A stretch of 64,000 bases of DNA from Deinobacterium chartae (GTDB lineage Bacteria; Deinococcota; Deinococci; Deinococcales; Deinococcaceae): the NCBI RefSeq assembly GCF_014202645.1, contig NZ_JACHHG010000001.1, forward strand, positions 1 to 64,000, in the 5' to 3' direction. The notes beneath the pieces were generated by a model. The model worked only from the letters and a program-made list of their open reading frames with translations, made no database searches and had not been told where the DNA came from. Both the position numbers and the translations under genes were made by a program. Shown here piece by piece: positions 45,620-55,983 of this stretch (positions are counted from its first letter, which is position 1; the number at the start of each line of letters is the position of its first letter).

Positions 45620-46789
45620 CTAGAAGCGGGGCAGACCCGCCAGACCGCCGAAATCCTTGATCAGGCGCCGGGCATGATCGCCGTGCAGGCGTACGATCTC
45701 CACGCCGTACAGCTCGGTGAAAGCGCTCAGGCATTCCTCGAGGGTCACCCGTTCCATCAGCGAGCCGTCCAGCGGGCTTTCGGTCAGGTCCTTTTTCGCG
45801 GTGAAGTACGGAACCTCGCGGTTGTGGCTGCGGTAGATATGGACCTGCGCGCCGTCTTCGGGAATGGCCAGCCGGTAGATCTGGTTCTGCTGAATGGCCT
45901 CGAGGACGTTTTCCATCACCACGATGCCGCGTTCTTGCAGCTGGCTCAGCAGCTCGATCTCCTCTTGCTCGCGCGCCTGCTCCACGATGGGCATGACCTT
46001 TTCGAGCATCGCGTTCTCGTCGGCGCGGTAGGTGCCCGACCCGACGTTGGTCTGCCCGATGATGGTGTAGGGGGCGGTCTCGGGGATCTCGAGGCGGAAC
46101 TTGGCGACGCGCTCGTCCGGACCCATCAGGATCAGGTGCCGCAGGCCCTCTTGTTTCATCCGCTGGCCGAGCTCGGCGACCACGTGGTTGAAAAAGCGCT
46201 TTTGAGCGGCGTCCTCGCGGCGGTCAAAGAAATCGGTGTCCGCAGCACCGGCGGCGTTGGGAGCTCCCGACTGGAAGTCACCGCCCGCGCCGCCCATGCG
46301 GTAGGCCGGGTGGCGCTGTTCGGTCAGCTGGCGCCAGTCGCTGCCTTCCTCGCGCACGTTCTCCTCGCGCTGCAGTTCGCGGATCTCGCCCTGTTCGAGC
46401 TTGAACAGGCGGGCCCATTCGCGGTCGATCATCAAGATGCCCACCGTGGGAAGGGTCTGGGCGGCGTTCGTGATGATCGAGGGCAGCGGGCGCCCGTAGT
46501 GCGCGCGCTCGGGTAGCCGCAGCTGAACTCCGAAGCGCTCGTAGATGCCTTCGCCGATGACGTACACCGCGCTCTTGCCAAAATCCCGGCGCGCCTCGGC
46601 GACATCGTCGAGCACCTGCTGAATGACCGTGGGGGGCGTCCCGGCGTTTTCCAGCAGCTTACGGACCCGCAGGGGCAGGGCGTCGGCCTGGTTGTCCACG
46701 TCGGTAGGATCGACGTTAATAACGGCCATCAGGACCATCTTGTCTTCTGGAAGGGCTTTGATGCGCTCGATGTCGTTCTGTGTGATCAT
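45620..46789 (-). CDS. release-factor-like protein of the baeRF (bacterial archaeo-eukaryotic RF) family
   Basis: 389 aa. Three regions recall aeRF-1 domains 2 and 3: an N-terminal part (MVLMAVINVDPTDVDNQ), a middle ILMIDREWARLFKLEQGEIRELQR, and a C-terminal domain (LILMGPDERVAKFRLEIPE, YRADENAMLEKVMPIVEQ). The middle phrase I-x-x-D-R-x-x-A-R-L is characteristic of the VLRF1/baeRF groups. No GGQ motif is visible, so peptide release is not predicted; the family is thought to act on stalled ribosomes or in nucleotide signalling. GGAGG six bases upstream fixes ATG 46789. Transcribed away from glmS. Confidence 0.7.
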   Translation of the reverse strand: MITQNDIERIKALPEDKMVLMAVINVDPTDVDNQADALPLRVRKLLENAGTPPTVIQQVLDDVAEARRDFGKSAVYVIGEGIYERFGVQLRLPERAHYGRPLPSIITNAAQTLPTVGILMIDREWARLFKLEQGEIRELQREENVREEGSDWRQLTEQRHPAYRMGGAGGDFQSGAPNAAGAADTDFFDRREDAAQKRFFNHVVAELGQRMKQEGLRHLILMGPDERVAKFRLEIPETAPYTIIGQTNVGSGTYRADENAMLEKVMPIVEQAREQEEIELLSQLQERGIVVMENVLEAIQQNQIYRLAIPEDGAQVHIYRSHNREVPYFTAKKDLTESPLDGSLMERVTLEECLSAFTELYGVEIVRLHGDHARRLIKDFGGLAGLPRF

Positions 46790-46905
46790 GTTCACCTCCA
46801 GCGCGAAGAAAGTGCCCCATTATGGTGTTCGTACCCTGGGAAAGCGAGCCAGGGTTGAATGAAGAGGCATTGAGACTGAGCTGTGATCCGATCAGCCCGG
46901 TGTGC

Positions 46906-46911
46906 TATAGT
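46906..46911 (+). promoter_or_regulatory. glmS -10 box
   Basis: TATAGT at 46906-46911; the -35 region is not convincing. The predicted start is about 46918, which places the ribozyme cleavage site some 40 bases into the transcript. Confidence 0.5.
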
Positions 46912-46951
46912 GCCGGGCAAAGAGGAGGAAGCACGGAGCAAGAAACAACTT

Positions 46952-47113
46952 GACGGGTAGCGCAAGGCCCTCGCGGGAAACCGCTCGAGGGATACGAGGT
47001 GGAGGTGAGCGAAACGATCTGCGGATGCCTCCAGGGTCGCACCGGACCCTTCCCGGCCACCAGGGTGGCAAGCCAGGCCATAAACCGACGGTAACGTGCG
47101 GAATAAAGCTGGG
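46952..47113 (+). ncRNA. glmS ribozyme (GlcN6P-activated self-cleaving riboswitch)
   Basis: The order of conserved parts matches the glmS class: TAGCGC with the predicted cleavage between A46959 and G46960; then GAGGTGGAGG, about 46995-47004; then TCTGCGGATGCCTCC at 47018-47032 (the usual form is CGGCGGATGCCTCC); and finally ACGGTAACGTGCGGAATAAA, then GC, at 47088-47109. The gene just downstream is glmS, as expected. Glucosamine-6-phosphate would trigger cutting and shut off glmS expression. Confidence 0.93.
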
Positions 47114-47177
47114 CACGGTGAACAGCAGACGGGCTGCTCGGCCCGCATTACACATTGCGTCGTCAGCGAACCGCGCC

Positions 47178-47241
47178 CGGATTTCAGCAAAACCGGCGGA
47201 TGACCGCATGCGGCGCAGGCCCCAGGTTTTGCTGAAATCCG
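47178..47241 (+). repeat. long inverted repeat between the ribozyme and glmS
   Basis: 17-bp perfect arms (47178-47194 and 47225-47241; the core arm is GGATTTCAGCAAAACC) around a 30-base loop, placed 70 bases after the ribozyme and 70 before the glmS start. No protein frame or T-run is present. It could be a regulatory hairpin in the 5' leader or a small repeat element. Confidence 0.75.
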
Positions 47242-47313
47242 ACAGCGGATCTTCAGAATGCCCAGTTCTCTCGAATGATTGCGGCCTCGCCAAGGGGCCG
47301 CCGGAGTCCCCCC

Positions 47314-49143
<1,830 letters not shown>

Positions 49144-49152
49144 GGCCGCGCA

Positions 49153-49195
49153 GCAGTCGGAGCCCCGCACCGTGCGGGGCTCCGACTGCCGTTTT
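49153..49195 (+). terminator. terminator of glmS
   Basis: Long palindromic stem, 49153-49170 with 49172-49189 (closing around ACCGT), then TTTT at 49192-49195. Confidence 0.85.
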
Positions 49196-49202
49196 GGGAC
49201 GT

Positions 49203-49757
49203 TCAGATCGGGGTGGGCGTGGTTGGGGTCACCCGGTAGCGCAAGAACATCACGCCCGATTCGAAGATGCGGGTCTCGGTCAGCTTCAGGCGGATGCTGC
49301 CAAAGGCACGGGTCAGCAGACTCTTGCCCTGACCGACCATCACCGGATTGAGTTTGACGATCACCTCGTCGATCAGGTTCTCGTCGAACAGCGCGGTGGC
49401 GAGTTCGGCGCCGCCGCACAGGTACAGATTGCGGCCTTCTCGCGCTTTGAGCTCGCGCACAAACGCTCCGGCGTTCTCGCGCACCATCTGCACTGCGGGG
49501 TCTTCCACGTCCGGGTGGGTGCGGCTGAACACGTACAGTTGCCCGGGGCCGTAGGGCACGTAGGGATTGGTCACACCGGCGCGGGTGCCGACTTCAAAGG
49601 TGTGGCGGCCCATCAACACCGTATCGAACTCGCGCAGCGAGTCGGCGTAAGCGCTGAAATACTGCGGGTCGTCGTCCGGAAAGAAGTCGAAGCGGCCGTC
49701 TGCGCGGGAGATGAAGCCGTCGAGGCTGATCGCGACGTAATACACCAGTTTTCGCAT
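49203..49757 (-). CDS. dihydrofolate reductase-like protein (RibD C-terminal domain family)
   Basis: 184 aa. The fold pattern is visible from VYYVAISLDGFISRADGRFD, through DTVLMGRHTFEVG (the NADPH-binding Arg-His), to GRNLYLCGGAELATALFDENLIDEVIVKLNPVMVGQGKSLL. This is the RibD_C/DHFR family, typical of uncharacterised YyaP/YwjB-like bacterial reductases rather than folA. The substrate is unknown. ATG 49757 is preceded by AGGACC. It converges with glmS, whose terminator lies directly behind its stop. Confidence 0.9.
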   Translation of the reverse strand: MRKLVYYVAISLDGFISRADGRFDFFPDDDPQYFSAYADSLREFDTVLMGRHTFEVGTRAGVTNPYVPYGPGQLYVFSRTHPDVEDPAVQMVRENAGAFVRELKAREGRNLYLCGGAELATALFDENLIDEVIVKLNPVMVGQGKSLLTRAFGSIRLKLTETRIFESGVMFLRYRVTPTTPTPI

Positions 49758-50097
49758 ACAGGGTCCTTATCCGGATCCGGGCGGGGATCTCGGGGGCGCG
49801 GGACGTGGACGCCGCACGGGCGTGCGGGTCAGGACAGGCGTTCAGCGCGTGTGGACCATGAGGCCGGGATCTCCTGCGAGCGGCGGCGGCGGAGCCCTCA
49901 GGGAGCCTGAGCGGGGCTGCCGGAATCATACGGCGAACGTTGCTCGGGGTCATCGGCCGGATGACCTAGGCGGCCTGTGCAGGCGCGCTGGGCGCGGTGA
50001 GGTTCTAGCATGAGGGCCTGAACCTCGAGAAGTCCTGCCGCGTCACCGGCCCGGTGTCCGGTATGGCCCCTTTGACCACCAGAAGATAGGATGAGCA
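49758..50097. other. intergenic region between divergent genes
   Basis: 340 bases. It must hold the promoters of the DHFR-like gene (minus) and the GNAT gene (plus). A TAGGAT at 50087-50092 lies just before the GNAT start. I see no gene, repeat or RNA in the rest. Confidence 0.4.
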
Positions 50098-50658
50098 ATG
50101 CCTGAAACCGATACTGCCCGCCGTATGGACCTGACCCTCGAGACCGAGCGTCTGCTGCTGCGCGCACCGACCGTGGCGGACTATCCGGACAGCCGGGCGA
50201 TGTGGGCCGATCCGGGGGTAACCCGCTTTATCAGCGGCCGCCCTTTGGGCGGCGAAGAGTCGTGGTCGCGCCTGCTGCGCAACATCGGTCACTGGGTGGC
50301 CTTGGGTTTTGGTCCGATGGTGGTTCACGAGAAGGCCAGCGGCCGTTTTGTGGGCGAGGTAGGACTGATGAATTTTCGCCGCGACACCGAGCCTGCGCTG
50401 CCCGACGCGCCGGAGATCGGTTGGGTGCTGGCTCCCTGGTCGCACGGACAGGGATTCGCCGGCGAGGCGGTGCGGGCCGTGCTGGGCTGGGGAGATGCGC
50501 ATCTCGGTGCGGGGCGGACCGTGTGCATGATCGACCCGGAGAATGCCCCGTCGCTGGCGGTGGCCCGCAAGTGCGGCTTCGTGCCCTGCGGGGAGGCGAG
50601 CCACCGGGGGGCGCGGATTCTAGTGCTCGAGCGGCGTTCGGACGTGAGCTTGGTTTAA
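50098..50658 (+). CDS. GNAT-family acetyltransferase (RimJ/RimL-like)
   Basis: 186 aa. It starts with the family opening LTLETERLLLRAPTVADYPDSRAMWADPGV, continues PEIGWVLAPWSHGQGFAGEAVRAVLGWGDAHLG (acetyl-CoA motif A with Q-G-x-A/G), and closes with DPENAPSLAVARKCGFVPCGE. It probably acetylates a protein N-terminus or a small molecule. A -10-like TAGGAT lies five bases before the ATG, so the mRNA may be leaderless; AGGA could also serve as a ribosome site. An isolated gene. Confidence 0.9.
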   Translation: MPETDTARRMDLTLETERLLLRAPTVADYPDSRAMWADPGVTRFISGRPLGGEESWSRLLRNIGHWVALGFGPMVVHEKASGRFVGEVGLMNFRRDTEPALPDAPEIGWVLAPWSHGQGFAGEAVRAVLGWGDAHLGAGRTVCMIDPENAPSLAVARKCGFVPCGEASHRGARILVLERRSDVSLV

Positions 50659-50677
50659 AAGCTGTTTTAGGTGCATC

Positions 50678-50731
50678 TTGCATATCACTATGTTTTTTGT
50701 GCTAGTATGTCTTTAGAGCAGTTCGTACTGC
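50678..50731 (+). promoter_or_regulatory. yceI promoter with extended -10 and a 5' stem-loop
   Basis: TTGCAT (50678-50683), then TG-C-TAGTAT (TG at 50700-50701, -10 at 50703-50708), an extended -10 with a long 19-base spacer. A small hairpin, GCAGT and ACTGC around TCGT (50718-50731), lies at the predicted 5' end of the mRNA. Confidence 0.6.
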
Positions 50732-50747
50732 CTCAAGGAGACATCGC

Positions 50748-51278
50748 ATGAGCCAGACCTGGACCATTGATCCCACCCACACCGGCCTCGAGTTCGCCGT
50801 CCGCCACATGGGCCTGAGCACCGTCAAGGGCCGCTTCCGTGCCCTCAGCGGCAGCATCACCACTGCCGAGGACGGCCGCCTCGAGGGCGTGGAGGTCACG
50901 GTGGACACCACCACCATCGACACCGCCGAGCCCAACCGCGACGGCCACCTGCGCGCCCCCGACTTCTTCGACGTCGAGAAGTACCCCACCGCGACTTTTA
51001 AGAGCACTGCGGTCGAGCCGCAGGGCCAGAACGTCTACCGCGTGACCGGTGAGCTGACCATCCGGGGCGTGACCAAGCCGGTGACCCTCGAGGTCGAGAC
51101 CAGCGATCCCATCAAGGACCCCTACGGCCTGCAGCGTGCCGCCGCCGAGGGCAAGACCAAGATCAGCCGCAAGGAGTGGGGCCTGACCTGGAACCAGGTG
51201 CTCGAGTTCGGTGCGCTGATGGTCAGCGACGACGTGCGCATCAGCTTCGACGTGCAGGCCACCCGTCCCAGCGCCTGA
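50748..51278 (+). CDS. yceI: YceI-like polyisoprenoid-binding lipocalin-fold protein
   Basis: 176 aa. WTIDPTHTGLEFAVRHMGLSTVKGRF is the YceI signature, followed by DTTTIDTAEPNRDGHLRAPDFFDVEKYPTATFKS and VTKPVTLEVE, and ending KISRKEWGLTW. It binds a long isoprenoid in an eight-strand barrel. There is no signal peptide, in contrast to periplasmic E. coli YceI, so it is cytoplasmic here. AAGGAG is upstream of the ATG. A strong UUCG-loop terminator follows. Homologues are often induced by osmotic, base or oxidative stress. Confidence 0.95.
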   Translation: MSQTWTIDPTHTGLEFAVRHMGLSTVKGRFRALSGSITTAEDGRLEGVEVTVDTTTIDTAEPNRDGHLRAPDFFDVEKYPTATFKSTAVEPQGQNVYRVTGELTIRGVTKPVTLEVETSDPIKDPYGLQRAAAEGKTKISRKEWGLTWNQVLEFGALMVSDDVRISFDVQATRPSA

Positions 51279-51298
51279 GCTTCAGCTTTAATCGTCGT

Positions 51299-51329
51299 TG
51301 AGACAGCATTCGTGCTGTCTCAGTTTTTT
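51299..51329 (+). terminator. rho-independent terminator of yceI
   Basis: 10-bp perfect stem TGAGACAGCA (51299-51308) with 51313-51322, TTCG tetraloop, then TTTTTT (51324-51329). A textbook terminator. Confidence 0.95.
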
Positions 51330-51408
51330 AATTGTTCCCGAACGGGTACCACAGCTGCAGGCGTCGAACTGTTTACGCTGGGAGGCATTTCCCAGGGAGG
51401 TTCGATTC

Positions 51409-52383
51409 ATGCAGGCCATCGTGGTCCATGCCTACGGCAACAGCGAACAACTTCAGTGGCGCGAGTGGCCCGACCCCGAGCCCGGCTCCGGACAGGTCCG
51501 GATCCGCACCCGGCTCACCAGCGTCAACTTCGCCGACATCGCGGCGCGGCGCGGCGGCTACGACGCCGGAGCCGCGCCGCCTTTCGTTCCCGGCCTTGAC
51601 GTGGTCGGGACCGTGGAAGCGCTGGGACCCGGTGTGCGCGACCTCGAGGTGGGCACCCGCGTCGCCGCTTTCCCGCTGGGCGGCTCGTACGCCACCTTGA
51701 CCCTCGCCCCCGCAGCCCTCACCTTCCCGGTTCCCGACACCCTCGGGGACGAAGCGGTCGCGGGCCTCACCGTGCTCACCACCGCCTACGGCCTGCTGAC
51801 CCGGGCCGGACGCCTGAGCCCCGGAGAAACCGTGCTGGTTCATGCGGCGGCGGGCGGCGTGGGCAGCACCGCCGTTCAGCTCGCCCGCGTCCTGGGTGCT
51901 GGCCGGGTGATCGGGACCGCCGGAAGCGCGCGCAAGTGCGACTTCGTGCGTGCCCTGGGCGCGGACTTCGCCATCCACTCGCTCGAGGAGGACTTCGCGC
52001 AGCGGGTCCTCGAGGTGACCGGCGGGACCGGCGCGGACCTGATCCTCGATCCGGTTTCCGGAGCGGTCCTCGAGCGCGGCCTGAGCTGCCTGGCTCCCTT
52101 CGGCAGGCTGGTGAGCTACAGCCAGATGACCGAGCGGCCCGCGCAGATCAGCACCCGGCCGTTGCACCGGCAAAACCGCGCGGTGATCGGTTTCAGCAAC
52201 GGCCACCTGCGCCGCTCCCGCCCCGAAGCGCTGCGCCCCGACGTGGAGGCGCTGCTGCGCCTGCTCGAGGAAGGCCGCCTGAAACTGCAGATCGGGGCAC
52301 GCTTTCCGCTGAGCGAGGCTGCGCGCGCCCACGACCTGATCGAGAGCCGTCAAAACGTGGGCAAGGTGCTGCTCGTACCCTGA
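51409..52383 (+). CDS. NADPH:quinone oxidoreductase, zinc-independent MDR family
   Basis: 324 aa. The N-terminal GroES-like domain (AIVVHAYGNSEQLQWREWPDPEPG, VNFADIAARRGGY) lacks zinc-binding cysteines. The Rossmann nucleotide site is VLVHAAAGGVGSTAVQLARVLGA, the quinone-reductase form AAxGGVG, and later blocks IGTAGSARKCDFVRALGADFAI and DLILDPVSGAVL complete the domain. It reduces quinones or enones with NADPH. ATG 51409 follows GGGAGG. A hairpin after the stop (52435-52465) separates it from bamA. Confidence 0.92.
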   Translation: MQAIVVHAYGNSEQLQWREWPDPEPGSGQVRIRTRLTSVNFADIAARRGGYDAGAAPPFVPGLDVVGTVEALGPGVRDLEVGTRVAAFPLGGSYATLTLAPAALTFPVPDTLGDEAVAGLTVLTTAYGLLTRAGRLSPGETVLVHAAAGGVGSTAVQLARVLGAGRVIGTAGSARKCDFVRALGADFAIHSLEEDFAQRVLEVTGGTGADLILDPVSGAVLERGLSCLAPFGRLVSYSQMTERPAQISTRPLHRQNRAVIGFSNGHLRRSRPEALRPDVEALLRLLEEGRLKLQIGARFPLSEAARAHDLIESRQNVGKVLLVP

Positions 52384-52434
52384 TGCGGACCTCGCGCGCA
52401 GGAACGCCGGGGTGCTCCGCCCGTTCCTGCGAGA

Positions 52435-52465
52435 CGAAAGCGCCCCCGACCGGGGGGCGCTTTCG
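52435..52465. terminator. bidirectional terminator between quinone reductase and bamA
   Basis: 13-bp perfect stem (52435-52447 with 52453-52465) and a 5-base loop between convergent genes. A second, weaker hairpin lies just upstream (52399-52431). Confidence 0.75.
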
Positions 52466-52478
52466 CAGTGGGGGGTGT

Positions 52479-55001
52479 TTAGAAAAAGCTGCCGATGCGG
52501 AAGGTAAACTTGCCGCTGGGGCTCGAGGGGCTGAAGGCGTAATCGAAGCGCAGCGCCGGGAACAGCGCCCCGCCCACGCCCAGGTTGAGCTGCACGCCCA
52601 GGCCGTAGCCGAAGTTCAGGTTGAAGTCGTTCGAGTCGGTCCAGGCGTCGCCCGCGTCCACGAACGCCACGCCGTACAGACCCTGCGCGATGCCTGCTTG
52701 CAGGTTGAAGTTGTAGCGGTACTCGAGGCTGCTGGTAAAGAAGTTCTGCCCGATGAAGCTGCGGGGGTCGTAGCCGCGCAGCGTGAAGCGCTCGGTGGGC
52801 TCGCTGCCACCCAGCGAGAACAGGCGGCTGTCGGGCACGCTGCCGATCAGGGCGCCGGCGTTGGCGCGCACCGCGATCACCTGCTGCTTGCTGCCGCTTT
52901 CCAGGGTGTTGCCAAAGCCGAAGTACGTGCGCGCTCCGCCGGTGATCTGGGTCCAGCCCAGCGCGCGGTCGCCCTGGTAGCCAAAGCCGTAGCCCAGGCC
53001 CAAGTTGGCGCGGTAGCCGCGGGTGGGGAAGTCGGGGCTGTCGGCGGTGTCGTAGACCAGGTCGCCGTACAGCAGGGTCGTCTGGCCCGGCGCGGGGATC
53101 AGCCCTGCCACCGCCGCGTCGTCAGGCGCGTCCTTCTGATCCGAGGTCTTGACCTCGAGGAAGTCGTTGGTGAATTCGGTGGAAACGCCCATGTTCAGGC
53201 GCAGCGCGTTGGTGAGCGGACGGCCCACCGAGAAGTTGAAGCCGGTGGAACGCTCGCTGTACTCGCGGCCGGTCTTGTCGTTGGTGTTGATCGTGCCGTC
53301 GGGATTGCGGCGGTAGATCGGCTGGTTGGGGGTGACCAGCGAGAAGACGTTGGCCGACACCGAGGTGCGCACCTTGCGGAAATCCAGGAAGTCGATGTCC
53401 AGCCAGGGAATGGTGTAGGACACCGAACCGCCCAGCACCTGACCGGCGTCGTTGGGGCTCGCCTCGAGGCGGGCCGAGGCCTGGTGGGCCAGGCCAAACA
53501 AGTTGGTGTCGGTGAGGGCGAGCTGGCCCGCGAAACCGCTGATGGTGTCGTACGAGATGGCAGGCTCGAACACCCGGCTGGAGTTTTCGGTGAAGGTCAG
53601 CTCCAGCGTGACGCTCTCGGGAGATTCGGGGTTGACCACCGGGTTGACCTGCGGGTTGCTGACCAGGCCGGAGCGCACCACGGCCTCGAGGCCCTGGCGG
53701 ATGCGGGCCGAGTCAAACAGGCTGCCCGGGGCGGGGAACTCGCGCAGGATCACGCGGTCCGTCGTGCGGTGCGCGCCGGTCCAGCGCAGGGTGTAACCGG
53801 CGATCTTGACCTCGCGGACCGTGTACGTCAGCACGCCGCCCTCGAAGCGGATGGGGTCGCGGGTGGTCAGCTCGAGGCCGCGCTCGCGGTACAGGCGCTG
53901 GATGGCGAGGTAGTCGCGCTGGGCGACGCGCTCGGTGTACACATCGCCGGGCTTGAGACGCAGCACCTTGGCGATGTCCGCACTCGAGACGGCGCTGTTG
54001 CCCGCAACCCGGATCTCACGGATCGGTTCGCTGGCCGCTTCGCCCGGAGTGAAGACGATGTTGACCACGCCCGGCTGGTCGGCGACCGGCTGGGCAACTG
54101 CGGTGACCGCCCGCCCGGTGGCGTTGCTGGCCGCGCGCTCGTCGTCGGTAAGGGCGTTGACGTTGTACAGGTCGCCCGGCTTGACCTTGAGGCTGGCACC
54201 GCCCACGGCCGAGGCATCGATGGCACCGATGCGCAGCTCGCGGATGCGCACGCTGAACACCCCGTTTTCCAGGGTGGAAGCGGCGATATCAGGGCCGCTG
54301 CCCTCAAAACCGCGTTCGGCGTAAGCCTGGGCAACGGTCTGCAGTGCCTGCTGGTACAGGTTGAGGTCAAAGCGCTTGTTGTTCGCCAGCGGTTTGAACG
54401 CGGCGGAAACCAGCTCCTTGGGCAGTTGGGTGTTGCCGGTCACCTCGATGCGGTTGATCGGCGCGTTTTCGTCCACGCTGTAGGTCAGGATCACGCCGCC
54501 GTTTTCTTCGCGCAAGTCGGTGGTGACCAGCGGGACATACGGCAGGCCGAGTTCGCGGAAAGCCTGACCCAGCGCGGTTTTGGACTCCTCGATGCGTGCG
54601 GTGTTGAGGGTCACGCCTTCAGCGATGTTCATGCGCTGCTCGAGGAAGGTCTTGATCTGTCCTGCCTCGACGAGGTCCGTGTCTTCGACAACAACGCTGC
54701 GGATGTCGGGGTTGGGAACCACGGCGATCTGCAGGATGTTCTTGCCGTCTTGGGTCAGAAGGCGGGCCTGGGCGCTCTTGAAAAAGCCCAGGTTGATCGT
54801 GTCAAGCTCGACGGCACTCAGGTTAACCGAACTCAGCGGGGCGCCGGGTTGAACATTGAGGTTGACCTTCACCAGACCGATGAGCAGATCACTGGCACCG
54901 GTCACGACGATGTCGTCGACGGTGGCCTGCTGCTGAGCGTAGGCAATGCCTGGCGCGCATAGCAGGGCAAGGGTCATTCCTACGTGGATGGGTTGTCGCA
55001 T
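52479..55001 (-). CDS. bamA: outer-membrane assembly protein BamA (Omp85)
   Basis: 840 aa. An N-terminal signal peptide (MRQPIHVGMTLALLCAPGIAYAQQ) is followed by a large POTRA region (motifs INRIEVTGNTQLPKELV and IREIRVAGNSAVSSADI) and a 16-strand barrel, ending FTFRIGSFF with the C-terminal Phe that is recognised during insertion. It inserts beta-barrel proteins into the outer membrane and shows that the host is didermic. ATG 55001 follows GGAGGTGCC. The upstream extension lacks a signal and is rejected. The gene diverges from the purine nucleoside phosphorylase gene. Confidence 0.95.
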   Translation of the reverse strand: MRQPIHVGMTLALLCAPGIAYAQQQATVDDIVVTGASDLLIGLVKVNLNVQPGAPLSSVNLSAVELDTINLGFFKSAQARLLTQDGKNILQIAVVPNPDIRSVVVEDTDLVEAGQIKTFLEQRMNIAEGVTLNTARIEESKTALGQAFRELGLPYVPLVTTDLREENGGVILTYSVDENAPINRIEVTGNTQLPKELVSAAFKPLANNKRFDLNLYQQALQTVAQAYAERGFEGSGPDIAASTLENGVFSVRIRELRIGAIDASAVGGASLKVKPGDLYNVNALTDDERAASNATGRAVTAVAQPVADQPGVVNIVFTPGEAASEPIREIRVAGNSAVSSADIAKVLRLKPGDVYTERVAQRDYLAIQRLYRERGLELTTRDPIRFEGGVLTYTVREVKIAGYTLRWTGAHRTTDRVILREFPAPGSLFDSARIRQGLEAVVRSGLVSNPQVNPVVNPESPESVTLELTFTENSSRVFEPAISYDTISGFAGQLALTDTNLFGLAHQASARLEASPNDAGQVLGGSVSYTIPWLDIDFLDFRKVRTSVSANVFSLVTPNQPIYRRNPDGTINTNDKTGREYSERSTGFNFSVGRPLTNALRLNMGVSTEFTNDFLEVKTSDQKDAPDDAAVAGLIPAPGQTTLLYGDLVYDTADSPDFPTRGYRANLGLGYGFGYQGDRALGWTQITGGARTYFGFGNTLESGSKQQVIAVRANAGALIGSVPDSRLFSLGGSEPTERFTLRGYDPRSFIGQNFFTSSLEYRYNFNLQAGIAQGLYGVAFVDAGDAWTDSNDFNLNFGYGLGVQLNLGVGGALFPALRFDYAFSPSSPSGKFTFRIGSFF

Positions 55002-55117
55002 GGCACCTCCGTGTACCATCCTACTATTCAAGGTTTAATGCCGTGAGAAGCATGAAGGAACAGCCTTTGGGGGTGAGTGAGTCTAAAGCAATGCGCGCAT
55101 GCGCTAGAGTGAGGGCT

Positions 55118-55957
55118 ATGACGACTTCTGCCTCTCAAACTCACGGTTACGACACGGTTCAGCGCGCCGCCAGCTACCTGCGCGAGCGACTGCCGGTCCA
55201 ACCCCGCTTCAGCCTGACCCTGGGTTCCGGCCTGGGGGGCCTCGCCGACGAGATCGAGGGCGCGGTCCGCATTCCCTACGCCGAGATTCCCGACTTTCCG
55301 GTGTCCACCGCTCCCGGTCATGCCGGCGAACTGGTGGCGGGCACGCTGGCCGGACAGCCGGTCATGGCCTACAAGGGCCGGGTGCACTTCTACGAGGGTT
55401 ACCGCATGGAGCAGGTGATCTTTCCGGTGCGGGTCGCCTACGCCCTGGGTGCGCGTGACTTTCTGATCACCTCGGCCTGCGGTGGTCTGCGCGACGACTG
55501 GTCGGCCGGAGACCTGATGCTGCACCGCGACTACATCAACATGACCGGCACCAACCCCCTGATCGGTCCGAACGACACCCGCCTGGGCGAGCGCTTTCCC
55601 GGCATGTACGACGCCTACGACCCCGAATACGCCGAGGTGGTGCGTTCGGTGGCCCGCGCCCAGGATCTCAACCTGCGCGAGGGCGTGTACGTCTCGATCT
55701 CCGGGCCCTCGTACGCCAGCCGTGCCGAACTGCGCGCCTTCCGTCTGCTCGGGGCCGACGCCATCGGCATGAGCACGGTGCCCGAAGTGATCGCCGCGCG
55801 CCACCTGGGTGCCCGGGTCATCGGTCTTTCCACCGTGACCGACCTGGCGATTCCCGAACGCGAGCACCACGCCGACGAGCAGGAGGTCATTCAAGTCGCC
55901 CAGGCCTCCTCGCAGCGCTTCCGCGCACTGATCAAGGGCGTCCTCGAGCGGCTGTGA
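55118..55957 (+). CDS. purine nucleoside phosphorylase (PNP, trimeric type)
   Basis: 279 aa. The trimeric PNP pattern is clear: LTLGSGLGGLADEIEGAV (phosphate loop), FPVSTAPGHAGELVAGTL, VMAYKGRVHFYEGYRM, ITSACGGLRDDWSAGDLM, ISGPSYASRAELRAFRLLGADAIGMSTVPEVIAARH, and TDLAIPE in place of the usual TD-A. It cleaves purine nucleosides with phosphate. ATG 55118 has TAGAGT and GAGGG close upstream, so both a leaderless and a ribosome-site start are possible. It leads an operon with a YggS protein and DivIVA. Confidence 0.95.
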   Translation: MTTSASQTHGYDTVQRAASYLRERLPVQPRFSLTLGSGLGGLADEIEGAVRIPYAEIPDFPVSTAPGHAGELVAGTLAGQPVMAYKGRVHFYEGYRMEQVIFPVRVAYALGARDFLITSACGGLRDDWSAGDLMLHRDYINMTGTNPLIGPNDTRLGERFPGMYDAYDPEYAEVVRSVARAQDLNLREGVYVSISGPSYASRAELRAFRLLGADAIGMSTVPEVIAARHLGARVIGLSTVTDLAIPEREHHADEQEVIQVAQASSQRFRALIKGVLERL

Positions 55958-55983
55958 ACCCCGCTGCCACCCAGGAGCCGCAC

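Noticed and set aside
51936-54962. 1008-codon frame opposite bamA
   Set aside because: The bamA signal peptide, POTRA and C-terminal Phe define the real gene; the opposite frame has no features.
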